Notes under the pieces: model-generated
What the model saw: only the letters and a program-made list of their open reading frames with translations
Told to the model about the DNA's origin: nothing
The model's database searches: none
Shown here: one piece after another, positions 24,407 through 32,795 of the stretch
Layout: each line of letters opens with the position of its first letter
Position numbering within the stretch: the first letter of the stretch is position 1
NCBI GenBank assembly: GCA_035503715.1
Contig: DATJTE010000203.1
Span: 1-64,000, forward strand
Length of the DNA stretch: 64,000 nucleotides
Reading direction: 5' to 3'
Origin: OAS926 sp035503715
GTDB taxonomy: Bacteria > Pseudomonadota > Alphaproteobacteria > Rhizobiales > Rhizobiaceae
Made by a program: the position numbers and the translations under genes

Positions 24407-26236
24407 ATGCCCGCTTCCAAGCACTCGAAGGCACGCGCCGCCGCGCCAAACGCCGCCCGGCTTGGCGATCTGCCGGAATGGGACCTTTCCGATCTCTATG
24501 CGACCATGGACGCGCCGGAACTGAAGCGCGACATGGAGAAAACGGCGAAAGATGCGCTCACGTTCGAGAATCGCTGGAAGGGCAAGCTCGCCGACGAAGC
24601 TGGCAAGGGGGACAAGGGCCAGCTTGGCGTGGCACTGAAGGCGTATGAGGCGCTGGAGGAGCTGATCGGCAAGGTGGCCTCGTATGCCTCGCTGATCTAT
24701 GCGGGCAACACGTCCGACCCGAAGCGGGCCAAGCTCTATGGCGACATCCAGGAGAAGATGACGGATGCCAGTTCGCACCTGCTGTTCTTCCCGCTGGAGC
24801 TGAACCTCGTCGATGACGCGTTGATCGCTTCCGCGCTCGACGCAGACAAGGCGTTCGGCCACTACCGGCCCTGGGTGCTCGATCTCAGGAAGGACAAGCC
24901 GTATCAGCTCGAGGACCGGGTCGAGCAGCTCTTCCATGAAAAATCGATCACCGGCCGCGCCGCCTGGAACCGGCTCTTCGACGAAACGATGACCGATCTG
25001 CGTTTCGAGGTCGGCGGCAAGGAGCTGACGCTCGAACCGACGATCAACATGCTGCAGGACCCTGCCGAGCGCGTGCGCCACGAGGCGTCGGATGCGCTGG
25101 CAAAGACCTTCCGCGAAAACCTGCGCACCTTCACGCTGATCACCAACACGCTGGCCAAGGACAAGGAAATCTCCGACCGCTGGCGCGGCTTTGAGGACAT
25201 CGCCGACTCGCGCCACCTGGCGAACCGGGTCGAACGCAGCGTGGTCGACGCGCTGTCGGCAGCCGTAACGGAAGCCTATCCGCGCCTCTCGCACCGCTAT
25301 TACGCGATGAAGGCGAAATGGCTCGGCATGGAGACGATGAGCCATTGGGACCGCAACGCGCCGCTGCCCGAGACGCCGCAGGCGACGATCGGCTGGGACG
25401 AGGCGAAGAACACGGTGCTCTCCGCCTATCATCAGTTCTCGCCGGATATGGCCGAGATAGCGCGCGGCTTTTTCGACAAGCGCTGGATCGACGCGCCGGT
25501 GCGGCCCGGCAAGGCGCCGGGCGCGTTTGCGCATCCGACGGTGCCGTCGGCGCATCCCTTCGTGCTCTTGAACTACATGGGCAAGCCGCGCGACGTGATG
25601 ACACTCGCGCATGAGCTCGGCCACGGCGTGCATCAGGTGCTTGCCGCCGACCAGGGCGCGCTGATGGCCTCGACGCCGCTGACGCTCGCCGAGACAGCCT
25701 CGGTGTTCGGCGAGATGCTGACATTCCGTTCGCTGCTCGACAGGACCACCGACCGGCGCGAGCGCAAGGCGATGCTGGCCCAAAAGGTCGAGGACATGAT
25801 CAACACCGTGGTGCGGCAGATCGCGTTTTACCAGATGGAGCGCAAGATCCACACGGAGCGGCGCAAGGGCGAACTGACATCCGACAAGATCGGCCAGTTC
25901 TGGCTGGAGGTGCAGGCCGAAAGCCTCGGGCCAGCGATCCGGCTGAAGGAAGGTTACGAGGTCTTCTGGGCCTACATCCCGCACTTCATCCATTCGCCCT
26001 TCTATGTCTACGCCTATGCCTTCGGCGACTGCCTGGTGAACTCGCTCTACGCGGTCTATCAGAATGCCGAGCGCGGCTTTCAGGAGAAGTATTTCACCAT
26101 GCTGCGCGCCGGCGGCACGAAGCATCACTCAGAGCTGCTGAAACCGTTCGGCCTCGACGCGACAGATCCGGCGTTCTGGCAGATCGGACTTGCGGTGATC
26201 AGCTCGATGATCGACGAACTGGAAACGTTGCAATAG
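24407..26236 (+). CDS. pepF: M3-family oligoendopeptidase F (PepF)
   Basis: This roughly 609-residue cytosolic zinc peptidase degrades short peptides. The zinc motif is HELGH in VMTLAHELGHGVHQVL (about residue 400), with the third ligand glutamate expected in the following TLAETASVFGEM segment. A helical N-terminal domain (WDLSDLYATMDAPELKRDME...) and length are as in the family. ATG at 24407 has AAGGTGA upstream; a GTG three codons earlier is possible. It is divergent from the NtrC-type regulator. The next genes, pabB and pabC, follow after 34 bp, so co-transcription is possible. Confidence 0.9.
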   Translation: MPASKHSKARAAAPNAARLGDLPEWDLSDLYATMDAPELKRDMEKTAKDALTFENRWKGKLADEAGKGDKGQLGVALKAYEALEELIGKVASYASLIYAGNTSDPKRAKLYGDIQEKMTDASSHLLFFPLELNLVDDALIASALDADKAFGHYRPWVLDLRKDKPYQLEDRVEQLFHEKSITGRAAWNRLFDETMTDLRFEVGGKELTLEPTINMLQDPAERVRHEASDALAKTFRENLRTFTLITNTLAKDKEISDRWRGFEDIADSRHLANRVERSVVDALSAAVTEAYPRLSHRYYAMKAKWLGMETMSHWDRNAPLPETPQATIGWDEAKNTVLSAYHQFSPDMAEIARGFFDKRWIDAPVRPGKAPGAFAHPTVPSAHPFVLLNYMGKPRDVMTLAHELGHGVHQVLAADQGALMASTPLTLAETASVFGEMLTFRSLLDRTTDRRERKAMLAQKVEDMINTVVRQIAFYQMERKIHTERRKGELTSDKIGQFWLEVQAESLGPAIRLKEGYEVFWAYIPHFIHSPFYVYAYAFGDCLVNSLYAVYQNAERGFQEKYFTMLRAGGTKHHSELLKPFGLDATDPAFWQIGLAVISSMIDELETLQ

Positions 26237-26270
26237 CCTTTCCAGGCCGGCCACACGCCACGCCAAGACC

Positions 26271-27425
26271 ATGCTCGATCAGTCCCAACCCTTCGTGCTT
26301 TTCCGCGACGACGTCGCGGGTGAAACGCTGCTGTTCGAGCAGCCGTCGAAGATCATTGCGCCGACCGAGCCGGCCGATTTTTTCGCCGCGCTCGGCGCGT
26401 TGGAGCGGGCCAAGGCCGACGGAAAATGGCTGGCCGGGTATTTCTCCTACGAAGCGGGTTACCTGTTCGAGCCGAAGCTCGCACCGCTGATGCCGAAAGA
26501 GCGGCGTGTGCCGCTGATGGTGTTCGGTATTTTCGACGGACCATCGGAAAGGCGCGTCGAGCTTGACGCCGCGCGTCCGACCAACGGGCCGATCTTCGAC
26601 GCACGCGCGACGTGGACGATTGACGACTACAGGAAGCACTTCGATCCGGTTCACGAACATCTGCGCCGTGGCGACAATTACCAGACCAATCTGACGTTCC
26701 CTATCCACGCGCAGTGGACAGGCGACCCGCTGTCCGCGTTCGCCGCGCTGATCGGGCGTCAGCCGGTGAAGTACGGCGCGCTGGTTTCGCTTGAGGGACC
26801 GAAAATCCTGTCGCGCTCGCCAGAGCTTTTTTTCGATCTTGGCGACGACGGCTGGATCGAGACACGCCCGATGAAAGGCACGGTCCGGCGCGGCGCGACA
26901 AAGACCGAAGATGAAAAGAAAAAGCGCTTCCTGCGCAACGATCCGAAAAACCAGGCGGAAAACCGCATGATCGTCGACCTGCTGCGCAATGACATTTCGC
27001 GCATCAGCGAGGTCGGCACGCTGCACGTGCCGGAGCTCTTCAAGGTGGAGACTTACCCAACACTGCACACGATGGTGAGCACGATCCGCGCGAAGGCGCT
27101 GCCGGGCCTGTCGATCGCCGACATTTTCGCGGCCCTTTTTCCCTGCGGCTCGATCACCGGCGCGCCAAAGATCAGGTCAATGGAGATCATCCATGCTCAA
27201 GAGGAAACGGCGCGCGGCGCCTATTGCGGCGCGATCGGCTGGGCAGCCCCTGGCGGACGCATGCGCTTCAACGTGGCAATCCGGACGATCACGCTCTTCC
27301 CGGAAGGCGAAGCGGTCTACAATGTCGGCGGCGGGGTCGTATTCGATTCAGACGCGGAGTCGGAGTATCAGGAATGCCTTCTGAAGGCGAGGTTCGCGAC
27401 GGGGACAGTCCCGAGTACGAACTGA
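26271..27425 (+). CDS. pabB: Aminodeoxychorismate synthase component I
   Basis: This 384-residue chorismate-utilising enzyme adds ammonia from PabA to chorismate, giving 4-amino-4-deoxychorismate for folate. Motifs of the family are visible: GDNYQTNLTFP, SRSPELFFDL, ETRPMKGTVRRG (the PIKGT-type segment), NRMIVDLLRNDISRI, FPCGSITGAPKIRSMEII, and YCGAIGWAAPGGRMRFNVAIRT. The PMKGT form with K in place of A/I positions is typical of short stand-alone PabB. It overlaps the class-IV aminotransferase gene by 52 bases, matching the PabB-PabC order often fused in other bacteria. The glutaminase partner is elsewhere. Confidence 0.9.
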   Translation: MLDQSQPFVLFRDDVAGETLLFEQPSKIIAPTEPADFFAALGALERAKADGKWLAGYFSYEAGYLFEPKLAPLMPKERRVPLMVFGIFDGPSERRVELDAARPTNGPIFDARATWTIDDYRKHFDPVHEHLRRGDNYQTNLTFPIHAQWTGDPLSAFAALIGRQPVKYGALVSLEGPKILSRSPELFFDLGDDGWIETRPMKGTVRRGATKTEDEKKKRFLRNDPKNQAENRMIVDLLRNDISRISEVGTLHVPELFKVETYPTLHTMVSTIRAKALPGLSIADIFAALFPCGSITGAPKIRSMEIIHAQEETARGAYCGAIGWAAPGGRMRFNVAIRTITLFPEGEAVYNVGGGVVFDSDAESEYQECLLKARFATGTVPSTN

Positions 27426-28033
27426 TCGAAACGATGCGCTGGGAGCCGGGCGAAGGATTCGTCCGGATGGACCAGCATCTGGCGCGACTATACGCGTCGG
27501 CCGCGACGCTTGGCTTTCGCGCCGATCCCGAACAGACCGGCGAGGCGTTGCGGGACGCGGTTGGCGAGCGGGTGCCGCTGCGTGTGCGCCTCACCCTCGC
27601 CTTGGATGGGCAGGCGAAAGCGACAACACAGCCGTTCGACCCAGTCCCGCAAGGGGCGGTGTGGAGCCTCAGTATTGCCAACACGCGCATCGACGCCAAC
27701 GACCCGCTGCTGCGGCACAAGACATCGCGGCGTGAAGTCTACGATGCGGCGCGCGCGGAGTTCCCTCGTGATGCCGCGGACGAGGTGATCCTGCTCAACC
27801 AGCGCGGCGAGGTCTGCGAGGGAACGATCACCACGCTCTTCATCGACATCGGCGAACCCGTGCTGGTCACGCCCGCGTTGCAGTGCGGTCTGCTCGCCGG
27901 TGTGCTGCGGGGATCGCTGCTTAATCAGGTGACGGCACGCGAAGCCGTGCTGACCGAGGCCGATCTCAGATCGGCGCGCACGCTCTATGTCGGCAATTCC
28001 CTGCGCGGCTTGATCAAAGCTACGCTCGCGTGA
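27374..28033 (+). CDS. pabC: Aminotransferase class IV, probable 4-amino-4-deoxychorismate lyase
   Basis: This 219-residue PLP protein of fold type IV has LIETMRWEPGEGF at the N-terminus, the Schiff-base lysine in LLRHKTSRREVYD (about residue 116), NQRGEVCEGTITTLFID with the cofactor-phosphate residues, and the LLAGVLRGSLL segment. Given its position after pabB it most likely removes pyruvate from aminodeoxychorismate to give p-aminobenzoate. ATG at 27374 has CAGGA/GGAGT upstream and lies inside the pabB 3' end; MRW at 27434 would avoid the overlap but lose the first conserved strand. It is shorter than E. coli PabC. Confidence 0.8.
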   Translation: MPSEGEVRDGDSPEYELIETMRWEPGEGFVRMDQHLARLYASAATLGFRADPEQTGEALRDAVGERVPLRVRLTLALDGQAKATTQPFDPVPQGAVWSLSIANTRIDANDPLLRHKTSRREVYDAARAEFPRDAADEVILLNQRGEVCEGTITTLFIDIGEPVLVTPALQCGLLAGVLRGSLLNQVTAREAVLTEADLRSARTLYVGNSLRGLIKATLA

Positions 28034-28075
28034 CGCATTGCAAGGGCGGCTGACGCGCGATACGCCATCACCAAT

Positions 28076-28999
28076 ATGGACCACCTCCCGACCCACACAC
28101 CCTACGACGGCTCATCCTCACCCTTCACGATCGGGCTAAAGCCGCTCGACCTGAAGGACTGGATCGAGGTGGATCACACCTTCGACGACCAGATGCGTGA
28201 GAAGCGGCAGCTCTACGAGGAACGGCCGGACGATGTATTCGTCGAGGAGCCAGGCAGCGAGGATGCGCAGCGCGAGGTGCTCGGCCTCGTGCAGAAGCAC
28301 GTCGCCGAACATTTCCCCGAACGCTACGAGCAGCAATGCAAGGGCATGCTGATCTCCGGCCATCCGGCGGTGACGACGGCGGCGATGCGTTCGATGCCGG
28401 CGCTGAAAGCAGCCTCGCTGCTCGTGCAGGAAGACCTGATCCTGATGCGCAAAGGCGAAGACGGCTGGCGGCTGGTCGCAGGATCGCTCTGCTTCCCCTC
28501 GTCGTGGTCGCTGCGCGAAAAATTCGGCAAGCCGCTGTCGCAGATCCACGACCCGGTGCCGGCCTTCGGACCCGGCACGCGCAACGCCGGACTGATCGAC
28601 CGCATGTTCGACAATCTGCAGATCGAGCGGCCGGTGCAGCGCTGGAACTGGTCGCTGCAGGCGAGCCCGGCGCTCTATTATCCCTTGTCGGCAGTGCAGC
28701 GGATCGACCGCGCAACGCGCCGCCCGTCGAAATTCACCGATGCCGAGATCGCCGCGCAGGTCTTCATGCGGGTCGAGCGGCAGACGCTGCGCAAGCTGCC
28801 GGCCTCACGCGATATTCTGTTCACGATCCGGATCTACATCGATCCGCTGACGGCGTTGACCCGGCACCCCGACCGGAGTGCAATCGCAAAAAGCTTCGCG
28901 GGGCAATTGATGGCGATGGAAGATGCTCAGCTCGACTATAAGGGCCTGACGGCCGACCGCGACCGGCTCGTCGAAGCGCTGAAAGCGATCGCGGCGTAA
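28076..28999 (+). CDS. DUF3445 (heme-dependent oxidative N-demethylase-like) protein
   Basis: The 307-residue product matches DUF3445: FTIGLKPLDLKDWIEVD at the start, DLILMRKGEDGWRLVAGSLCFPSSWSLREKFGKPL in the middle, then IHDPVPAF and RNWSLQ-like (RWNWSLQASPALYYPL) stretches. The family includes the alpha subunit of a dimethylamine-type heme-dependent oxidative N-demethylase and fungal relatives; a lone gene here lacks the partner subunits. It follows pabC by 42 bp on the same strand. Role inferred only from family. Confidence 0.82.
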   Translation: MDHLPTHTPYDGSSSPFTIGLKPLDLKDWIEVDHTFDDQMREKRQLYEERPDDVFVEEPGSEDAQREVLGLVQKHVAEHFPERYEQQCKGMLISGHPAVTTAAMRSMPALKAASLLVQEDLILMRKGEDGWRLVAGSLCFPSSWSLREKFGKPLSQIHDPVPAFGPGTRNAGLIDRMFDNLQIERPVQRWNWSLQASPALYYPLSAVQRIDRATRRPSKFTDAEIAAQVFMRVERQTLRKLPASRDILFTIRIYIDPLTALTRHPDRSAIAKSFAGQLMAMEDAQLDYKGLTADRDRLVEALKAIAA

Positions 29000-29008
29000 C
29001 CGGCGCGC

Positions 29009-30439
29009 TTATGCGTCGCCGAGACGCACTTCGCCGCTGCCGCTGTTGTTCCTGCTCTTGTTCTTGCTTGCGGCCATGCTCTTGCCGCCGCCCGGCACGA
29101 CGACCAGTTGCTTGACCTTGCCCGCTTTGAACGCCCGCAGGAACTTGTCGTAGTCCTTGAAGGCGACGCAGCCATGCGACTCGGCGCGACCGCCGCGTAG
29201 CAGGTAGCTGTGGGTCAGGAAGCCGTCTCGGCCATGCTTGTTCCTGCCATCGACCGGCAGCATGCGAATGGCTTCCACGCCGTGGAACCGCTTCTCGCGC
29301 ATCCGGAGATTGTACGTATGCGGCGGCGTCGGGCCACGCATCTTCACATGCACGTATTTCGGATTGTCAGCCATGCGGCCGATGCCCGAGTGCGCTTCCA
29401 GAACCGTCCCGTCAGGCATGTAAACGCGCGCCGCGCTGATGTCATAGACGGCAACGCCATTGCCGGCTTTGGGCGAGCGGCCGAAGGAGAAACCTTCCTT
29501 CTTCGTCACATCGTCCGGCTTTGCGAAGGCGACTTTCGTCCCCTCGGAATCATCCTTCTTCTTATTCCTGCCGAACAACGTCCGCGTCGTCTCGTCGACG
29601 TCGGGACGTGCCACGGCTACCGCCTCAGGCTTAGCCGGTGCGGCCTCCTCGGGTTCCGGCTTCTTGGCCGTGTATTTCGGCCGTGCGGAAGGCAGCGCCA
29701 TATCATCCGGCAGAACGGTATATTCGGACGCTTCCGGTTCAAGCGCCGGCAGCGCCGCGGCAGGATCGAGCGAGGCCACGACCGTCTCGCCGTGATTGCC
29801 GGCCATGGCTGATACGGCAGCGATCGCACCACTCTCCGTTTTCGGAGACGGGTCGGCGAAAGCAAGCATGCCAGGCGCGGACTCTGCCGCCGGCACAAGC
29901 GACGCCAGACGGGCCGCCTTCGCATTGGATGGATCGATGCGGGCGACCTTGACGCCACCCGCTTTCGTGCGATCGTGTTTGGCGATCGAGGCGACTGCCG
30001 CCTGCTTGAACGCCAGCGCCATGTCTTCACGCGACAGAGCAGCGTTTTTCACGACACGGTCGAAAGGATCGTCCGACACAGGTTCGGAAGCGGCCAGCGT
30101 CTTCGGCGTCTCGAAGCGCTCGAACCAGCTTGCGCCGAATTTCGACCGCGCCGGCAGAATTGCCGCAGAGGCAGCGATGAAACTGTGGCTTGCAATCGCG
30201 CCGTCACGTTGCAGCGACGGCTTGAGCGAAGCGATCCTGCTTTCGGGCGATGCGTGCTTTTGCTGAATGTGCTCCAGCCGGGCAACCTTGCCCGACGATG
30301 TGGCAACGCCGGATACGGCGATGCCGATCGCGCCCACAACGACGGCTGCAAGATAGACACTGATCCAGCGTTTGCCGGTTTTCGTGATGATCGGAGTGCG
30401 CGCACGGCGTGGCGCGCGAGGTCGAGGCGATTTACTCAC
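29009..30439 (-). CDS. DUF2778 domain protein with N-terminal membrane anchor
   Basis: The 476-residue protein starts at GTG (30439). A basic N-terminus and one hydrophobic segment (WISVYLAAVVVGAIGIAVSGVA) anchor it, and then about 300 low-complexity residues lead to a C-terminal DUF2778 domain (about 335-450) with SGIGRMADNP, THSYLLRGGRAESHGCVAFKDYDKFL. The H and S-H-G-C residues match an L,D-transpeptidase-like catalytic centre; Tlde1 toxins of type VI secretion share DUF2778. With a fixed anchor and no immunity or T6SS gene nearby, a self-acting cell-wall enzyme is likelier than a toxin. It converges on the DUF3445 gene. Confidence 0.78.
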   Translation of the reverse strand: MSKSPRPRAPRRARTPIITKTGKRWISVYLAAVVVGAIGIAVSGVATSSGKVARLEHIQQKHASPESRIASLKPSLQRDGAIASHSFIAASAAILPARSKFGASWFERFETPKTLAASEPVSDDPFDRVVKNAALSREDMALAFKQAAVASIAKHDRTKAGGVKVARIDPSNAKAARLASLVPAAESAPGMLAFADPSPKTESGAIAAVSAMAGNHGETVVASLDPAAALPALEPEASEYTVLPDDMALPSARPKYTAKKPEPEEAAPAKPEAVAVARPDVDETTRTLFGRNKKKDDSEGTKVAFAKPDDVTKKEGFSFGRSPKAGNGVAVYDISAARVYMPDGTVLEAHSGIGRMADNPKYVHVKMRGPTPPHTYNLRMREKRFHGVEAIRMLPVDGRNKHGRDGFLTHSYLLRGGRAESHGCVAFKDYDKFLRAFKAGKVKQLVVVPGGGKSMAASKNKSRNNSGSGEVRLGDA

Positions 30440-30775
30440 AACGCGTACTCAACTGATGAAACAACTTGTCCCCAGCACGCCGCGAGAGCGTGCGTACCAC
30501 TGTCTCCTGCACTCTGTTGCCAGTGTGCAATCGGCTTCATCATCGAAGATGAATCATTAAGGTTAATGATCCCCTTCCCCTCTCAAACCAGGCACAGCTC
30601 CCACTGCGCCCTTCTCGCCACCCCTCATCGCCGAAACGATAAAACCAAGCCGGGCAGCAGCGACAATTCCGCTGGAATCCCTTGCTCCAGCCCCCTTTAT
30701 TGTGACGGGGAATTGTGATTAAGCGCCACAAAGCGGCCTTTTTGGGGCCGGTTTCCTTTAGGAGATTTGAGCAAA
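30440..30775. promoter_or_regulatory. Divergent intergenic region with 8-bp palindrome
   Basis: These 336 bp separate the divergent DUF2778 and homospermidine synthase genes. ATCATTAA-GG-TTAATGAT (30553-30570) is a perfect palindrome with a 2-bp centre, set in an AT-rich patch and a plausible operator. Closer to the synthase are two ATTGTGA direct repeats (around 30698-30721) and a GC-rich stem (GGCC-TTTTT-GGGGCC, around 30736-30750) before an AGGAG site. No coding signal was seen. Confidence 0.5.
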
Positions 30776-32221
30776 ATGGCGAATGAATCCTGGCCCTTAC
30801 ACGGCGAAATCACTGGTCCGATCGTGATGATCGGCTTCGGGTCGATCGGCCGCGGAACACTGCCGCTGATCGAACGCCATTTTAAATTCGACAAATCGCG
30901 GATGGTGGTGATCGACCCGCGCGACACCGACAAAAAACTGCTCGACGAGCGCGGCATCAGCTTCGTCCAGGAGGCCGTCACCAAGAAGAATTACAAGAAA
31001 TTGCTGACTCCGCTCCTCACCAATGGCGGCGGTCAGGGCTTCTGCGTCAACCTCTCCGTCGACACCTCCTCGCTCGAGCTGATGAAGCTCTGCCGCAAGC
31101 TCGGCGTGCTCTATGTCGACACGGTCGTGGAGCCGTGGCTCGGCTTCTACTTCGATACGAAAGCCGACAACTCCACGCGCACCAACTACGCGCTGCGCGA
31201 GACGGTCCGGCAGGAAATAGAAAAGCACCCGGGCGGCACGACGGCCGTCTCCTGCTGCGGCGCCAATCCCGGCATGGTGTCGTGGCTGGTGAAGCGGGCG
31301 CTGGTCAACCTCGCCAACGATCTGAAGATCAAGTTCAAGGAACCGGCCCAGAACGATCGCGACGGCTGGGCGAAGCTCATGCAAAAGGCCGGCGTCAAGG
31401 GCATCCACATCGCCGAGCGCGACACGCAGCGCACCAAGAAGCCGAAGCCGCGGAACGTCTTCTGGAACACCTGGTCGGTGGAGGGATTCATCTCGGAAGG
31501 ATTGCAGCCGGCCGAGCTCGGCTGGGGCACGCACGAGAAGTGGATGCCGAAGAACGCCAAGACGTACAAGCACGGCTCGAAGGCGGCGATCTACCTCGAA
31601 CAGCCGGGCGCTAACACGCGGGTGCGCACATGGTGCCCGACACCCGGCCCGCAATACGGCTTCCTGGTGACCCACAACGAGGCCATCTCGATCGCCGACT
31701 TCTTCACGGTGCGGAGCAAGAAGGGCAAGGTCGAGTACCGTCCGACCTGCCACTACGCCTACCATCCCTGCAACGACGCCGTGCTTTCGCTGCACGAGAT
31801 GTTCGGCGCGGCCGGCAAGGCGCAGGAGACCCATCACGTGCTGGACGAGAACGAACTCGTCGATGGCATCGATGAACTCGGCGTGCTGCTCTACGGCCAC
31901 AAGAAGAACGCCTATTGGTACGGCTCGCAGCTTTCACTCGAAGAGGCGCGCAAGCTCGCGCCCTATCAGAACGCGACGGGCCTGCAGGTGACGTCCGCGG
32001 TGCTCGCCGGCATGGTCTGGGCGCTGGAGAATCCCAACGCCGGCATCGTCGAGGCCGACGAGATGGACTACCGGCGCTGCCTCGAAGTGCAATTGCCTTA
32101 CCTCGGTCCGGTGAAGGGCTACTATACCGACTGGACGCCACTCGAAGGACGGCCGGGCCTCTTCCCGGAAGATCTCGACAAAAAAGACCCGTGGCAATTT
32201 AGGAACATTCTGGTCCGCTGA
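30776..32221 (+). CDS. hss: Homospermidine synthase
   Basis: This 481-residue cytosolic NAD-dependent enzyme condenses two putrescines (or putrescine and spermidine) into sym-homospermidine, a main polyamine of many rhizobia. The N-terminal Rossmann motif is IGFGSIGRGTLPLIERHF. Family stretches include YVDTVVEPWLGFYFD, CCGANPGMVSWLVKRAL, and the EGLQPAELGWGTHE segment. Length matches bacterial HSS (about 480). ATG at 30776 is eleven bases after AGGAG; TTG at 30767 is too close to that site. It is single and divergent from the DUF2778 gene. Confidence 0.93.
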   Translation: MANESWPLHGEITGPIVMIGFGSIGRGTLPLIERHFKFDKSRMVVIDPRDTDKKLLDERGISFVQEAVTKKNYKKLLTPLLTNGGGQGFCVNLSVDTSSLELMKLCRKLGVLYVDTVVEPWLGFYFDTKADNSTRTNYALRETVRQEIEKHPGGTTAVSCCGANPGMVSWLVKRALVNLANDLKIKFKEPAQNDRDGWAKLMQKAGVKGIHIAERDTQRTKKPKPRNVFWNTWSVEGFISEGLQPAELGWGTHEKWMPKNAKTYKHGSKAAIYLEQPGANTRVRTWCPTPGPQYGFLVTHNEAISIADFFTVRSKKGKVEYRPTCHYAYHPCNDAVLSLHEMFGAAGKAQETHHVLDENELVDGIDELGVLLYGHKKNAYWYGSQLSLEEARKLAPYQNATGLQVTSAVLAGMVWALENPNAGIVEADEMDYRRCLEVQLPYLGPVKGYYTDWTPLEGRPGLFPEDLDKKDPWQFRNILVR

Positions 32222-32313
32222 GCGTCTTGATGCTTAGGCGGCTGCCGTCTCGCCTTGCTTTCGCCCGCAAATCGGGCGAAAGCAAAAGTATGAGCAGACC
32301 AGAGGGGATTGGG

Positions 32314-32694
32314 ATGACCACTCTACGCAAGGCTTCCGTGGCCGCGTCACTTGCAGCGGCGATGGCACTGGCTGGCTGCATGAGCGGCGGTGGCATGGGC
32401 GGCGGCCCGATGGCACCCCGTCCAACCGGCGTCGAAGGCTCCTGGATCGATGGTCAACGCACCGGCATGTCGACCTTTGCCGGTGGGGTCTTCTCCACCG
32501 TTGCGACCGACACCGGCCAGAAGCTCTCAGAAGGCAGCTACATCGTCAGCAACGGCACCTCGGTGCAGATCAACGGCACCTCGCTGATCCGCCAGACGCC
32601 GATCAGCTTCAACTGCCTGCTGGTTACACCGGCGCAGCTCAACTGCACGAGTTCTGGCGGCCAGCAGTTCATCCTTACGCGCTACACTGCCTAG
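32314..32694 (+). CDS. omp10: Omp10-like outer-membrane lipoprotein
   Basis: This 126-residue lipoprotein has a signal peptide with lipobox LAGC (residues about 18-21), so the mature protein starts at the cysteine and is lipid-anchored. A glycine/methionine-rich spacer is followed by VEGSWIDGQRTGMSTFAGGVF and LNCTSSGGQQFILTR, closely like Brucella Omp10 in the corresponding EGSW and LNCTSS regions. Omp10 has an eight-stranded inhibitor-like (AprI) fold. ATG at 32314 follows AGAGGGG; earlier in-frame ATGs would destroy the signal peptide. Confidence 0.85.
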   Translation: MTTLRKASVAASLAAAMALAGCMSGGGMGGGPMAPRPTGVEGSWIDGQRTGMSTFAGGVFSTVATDTGQKLSEGSYIVSNGTSVQINGTSLIRQTPISFNCLLVTPAQLNCTSSGGQQFILTRYTA

Positions 32695-32795
32695 ACGCCT
32701 CATCGTCCTCCGCTGATCGACAATAGGCTGCGATCGACCTTGCGCGCCTAACGGGCCTCTTGCGATAGTGCGTGCGAGAAGCGCCGGGAGGAGCA

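Noticed and set aside
30440..30775. Polyamine riboswitch or speF-type leader before hss
   Set aside because: No leader ORF followed by alternative stems was recognised; only a short GC stem and repeats are visible.
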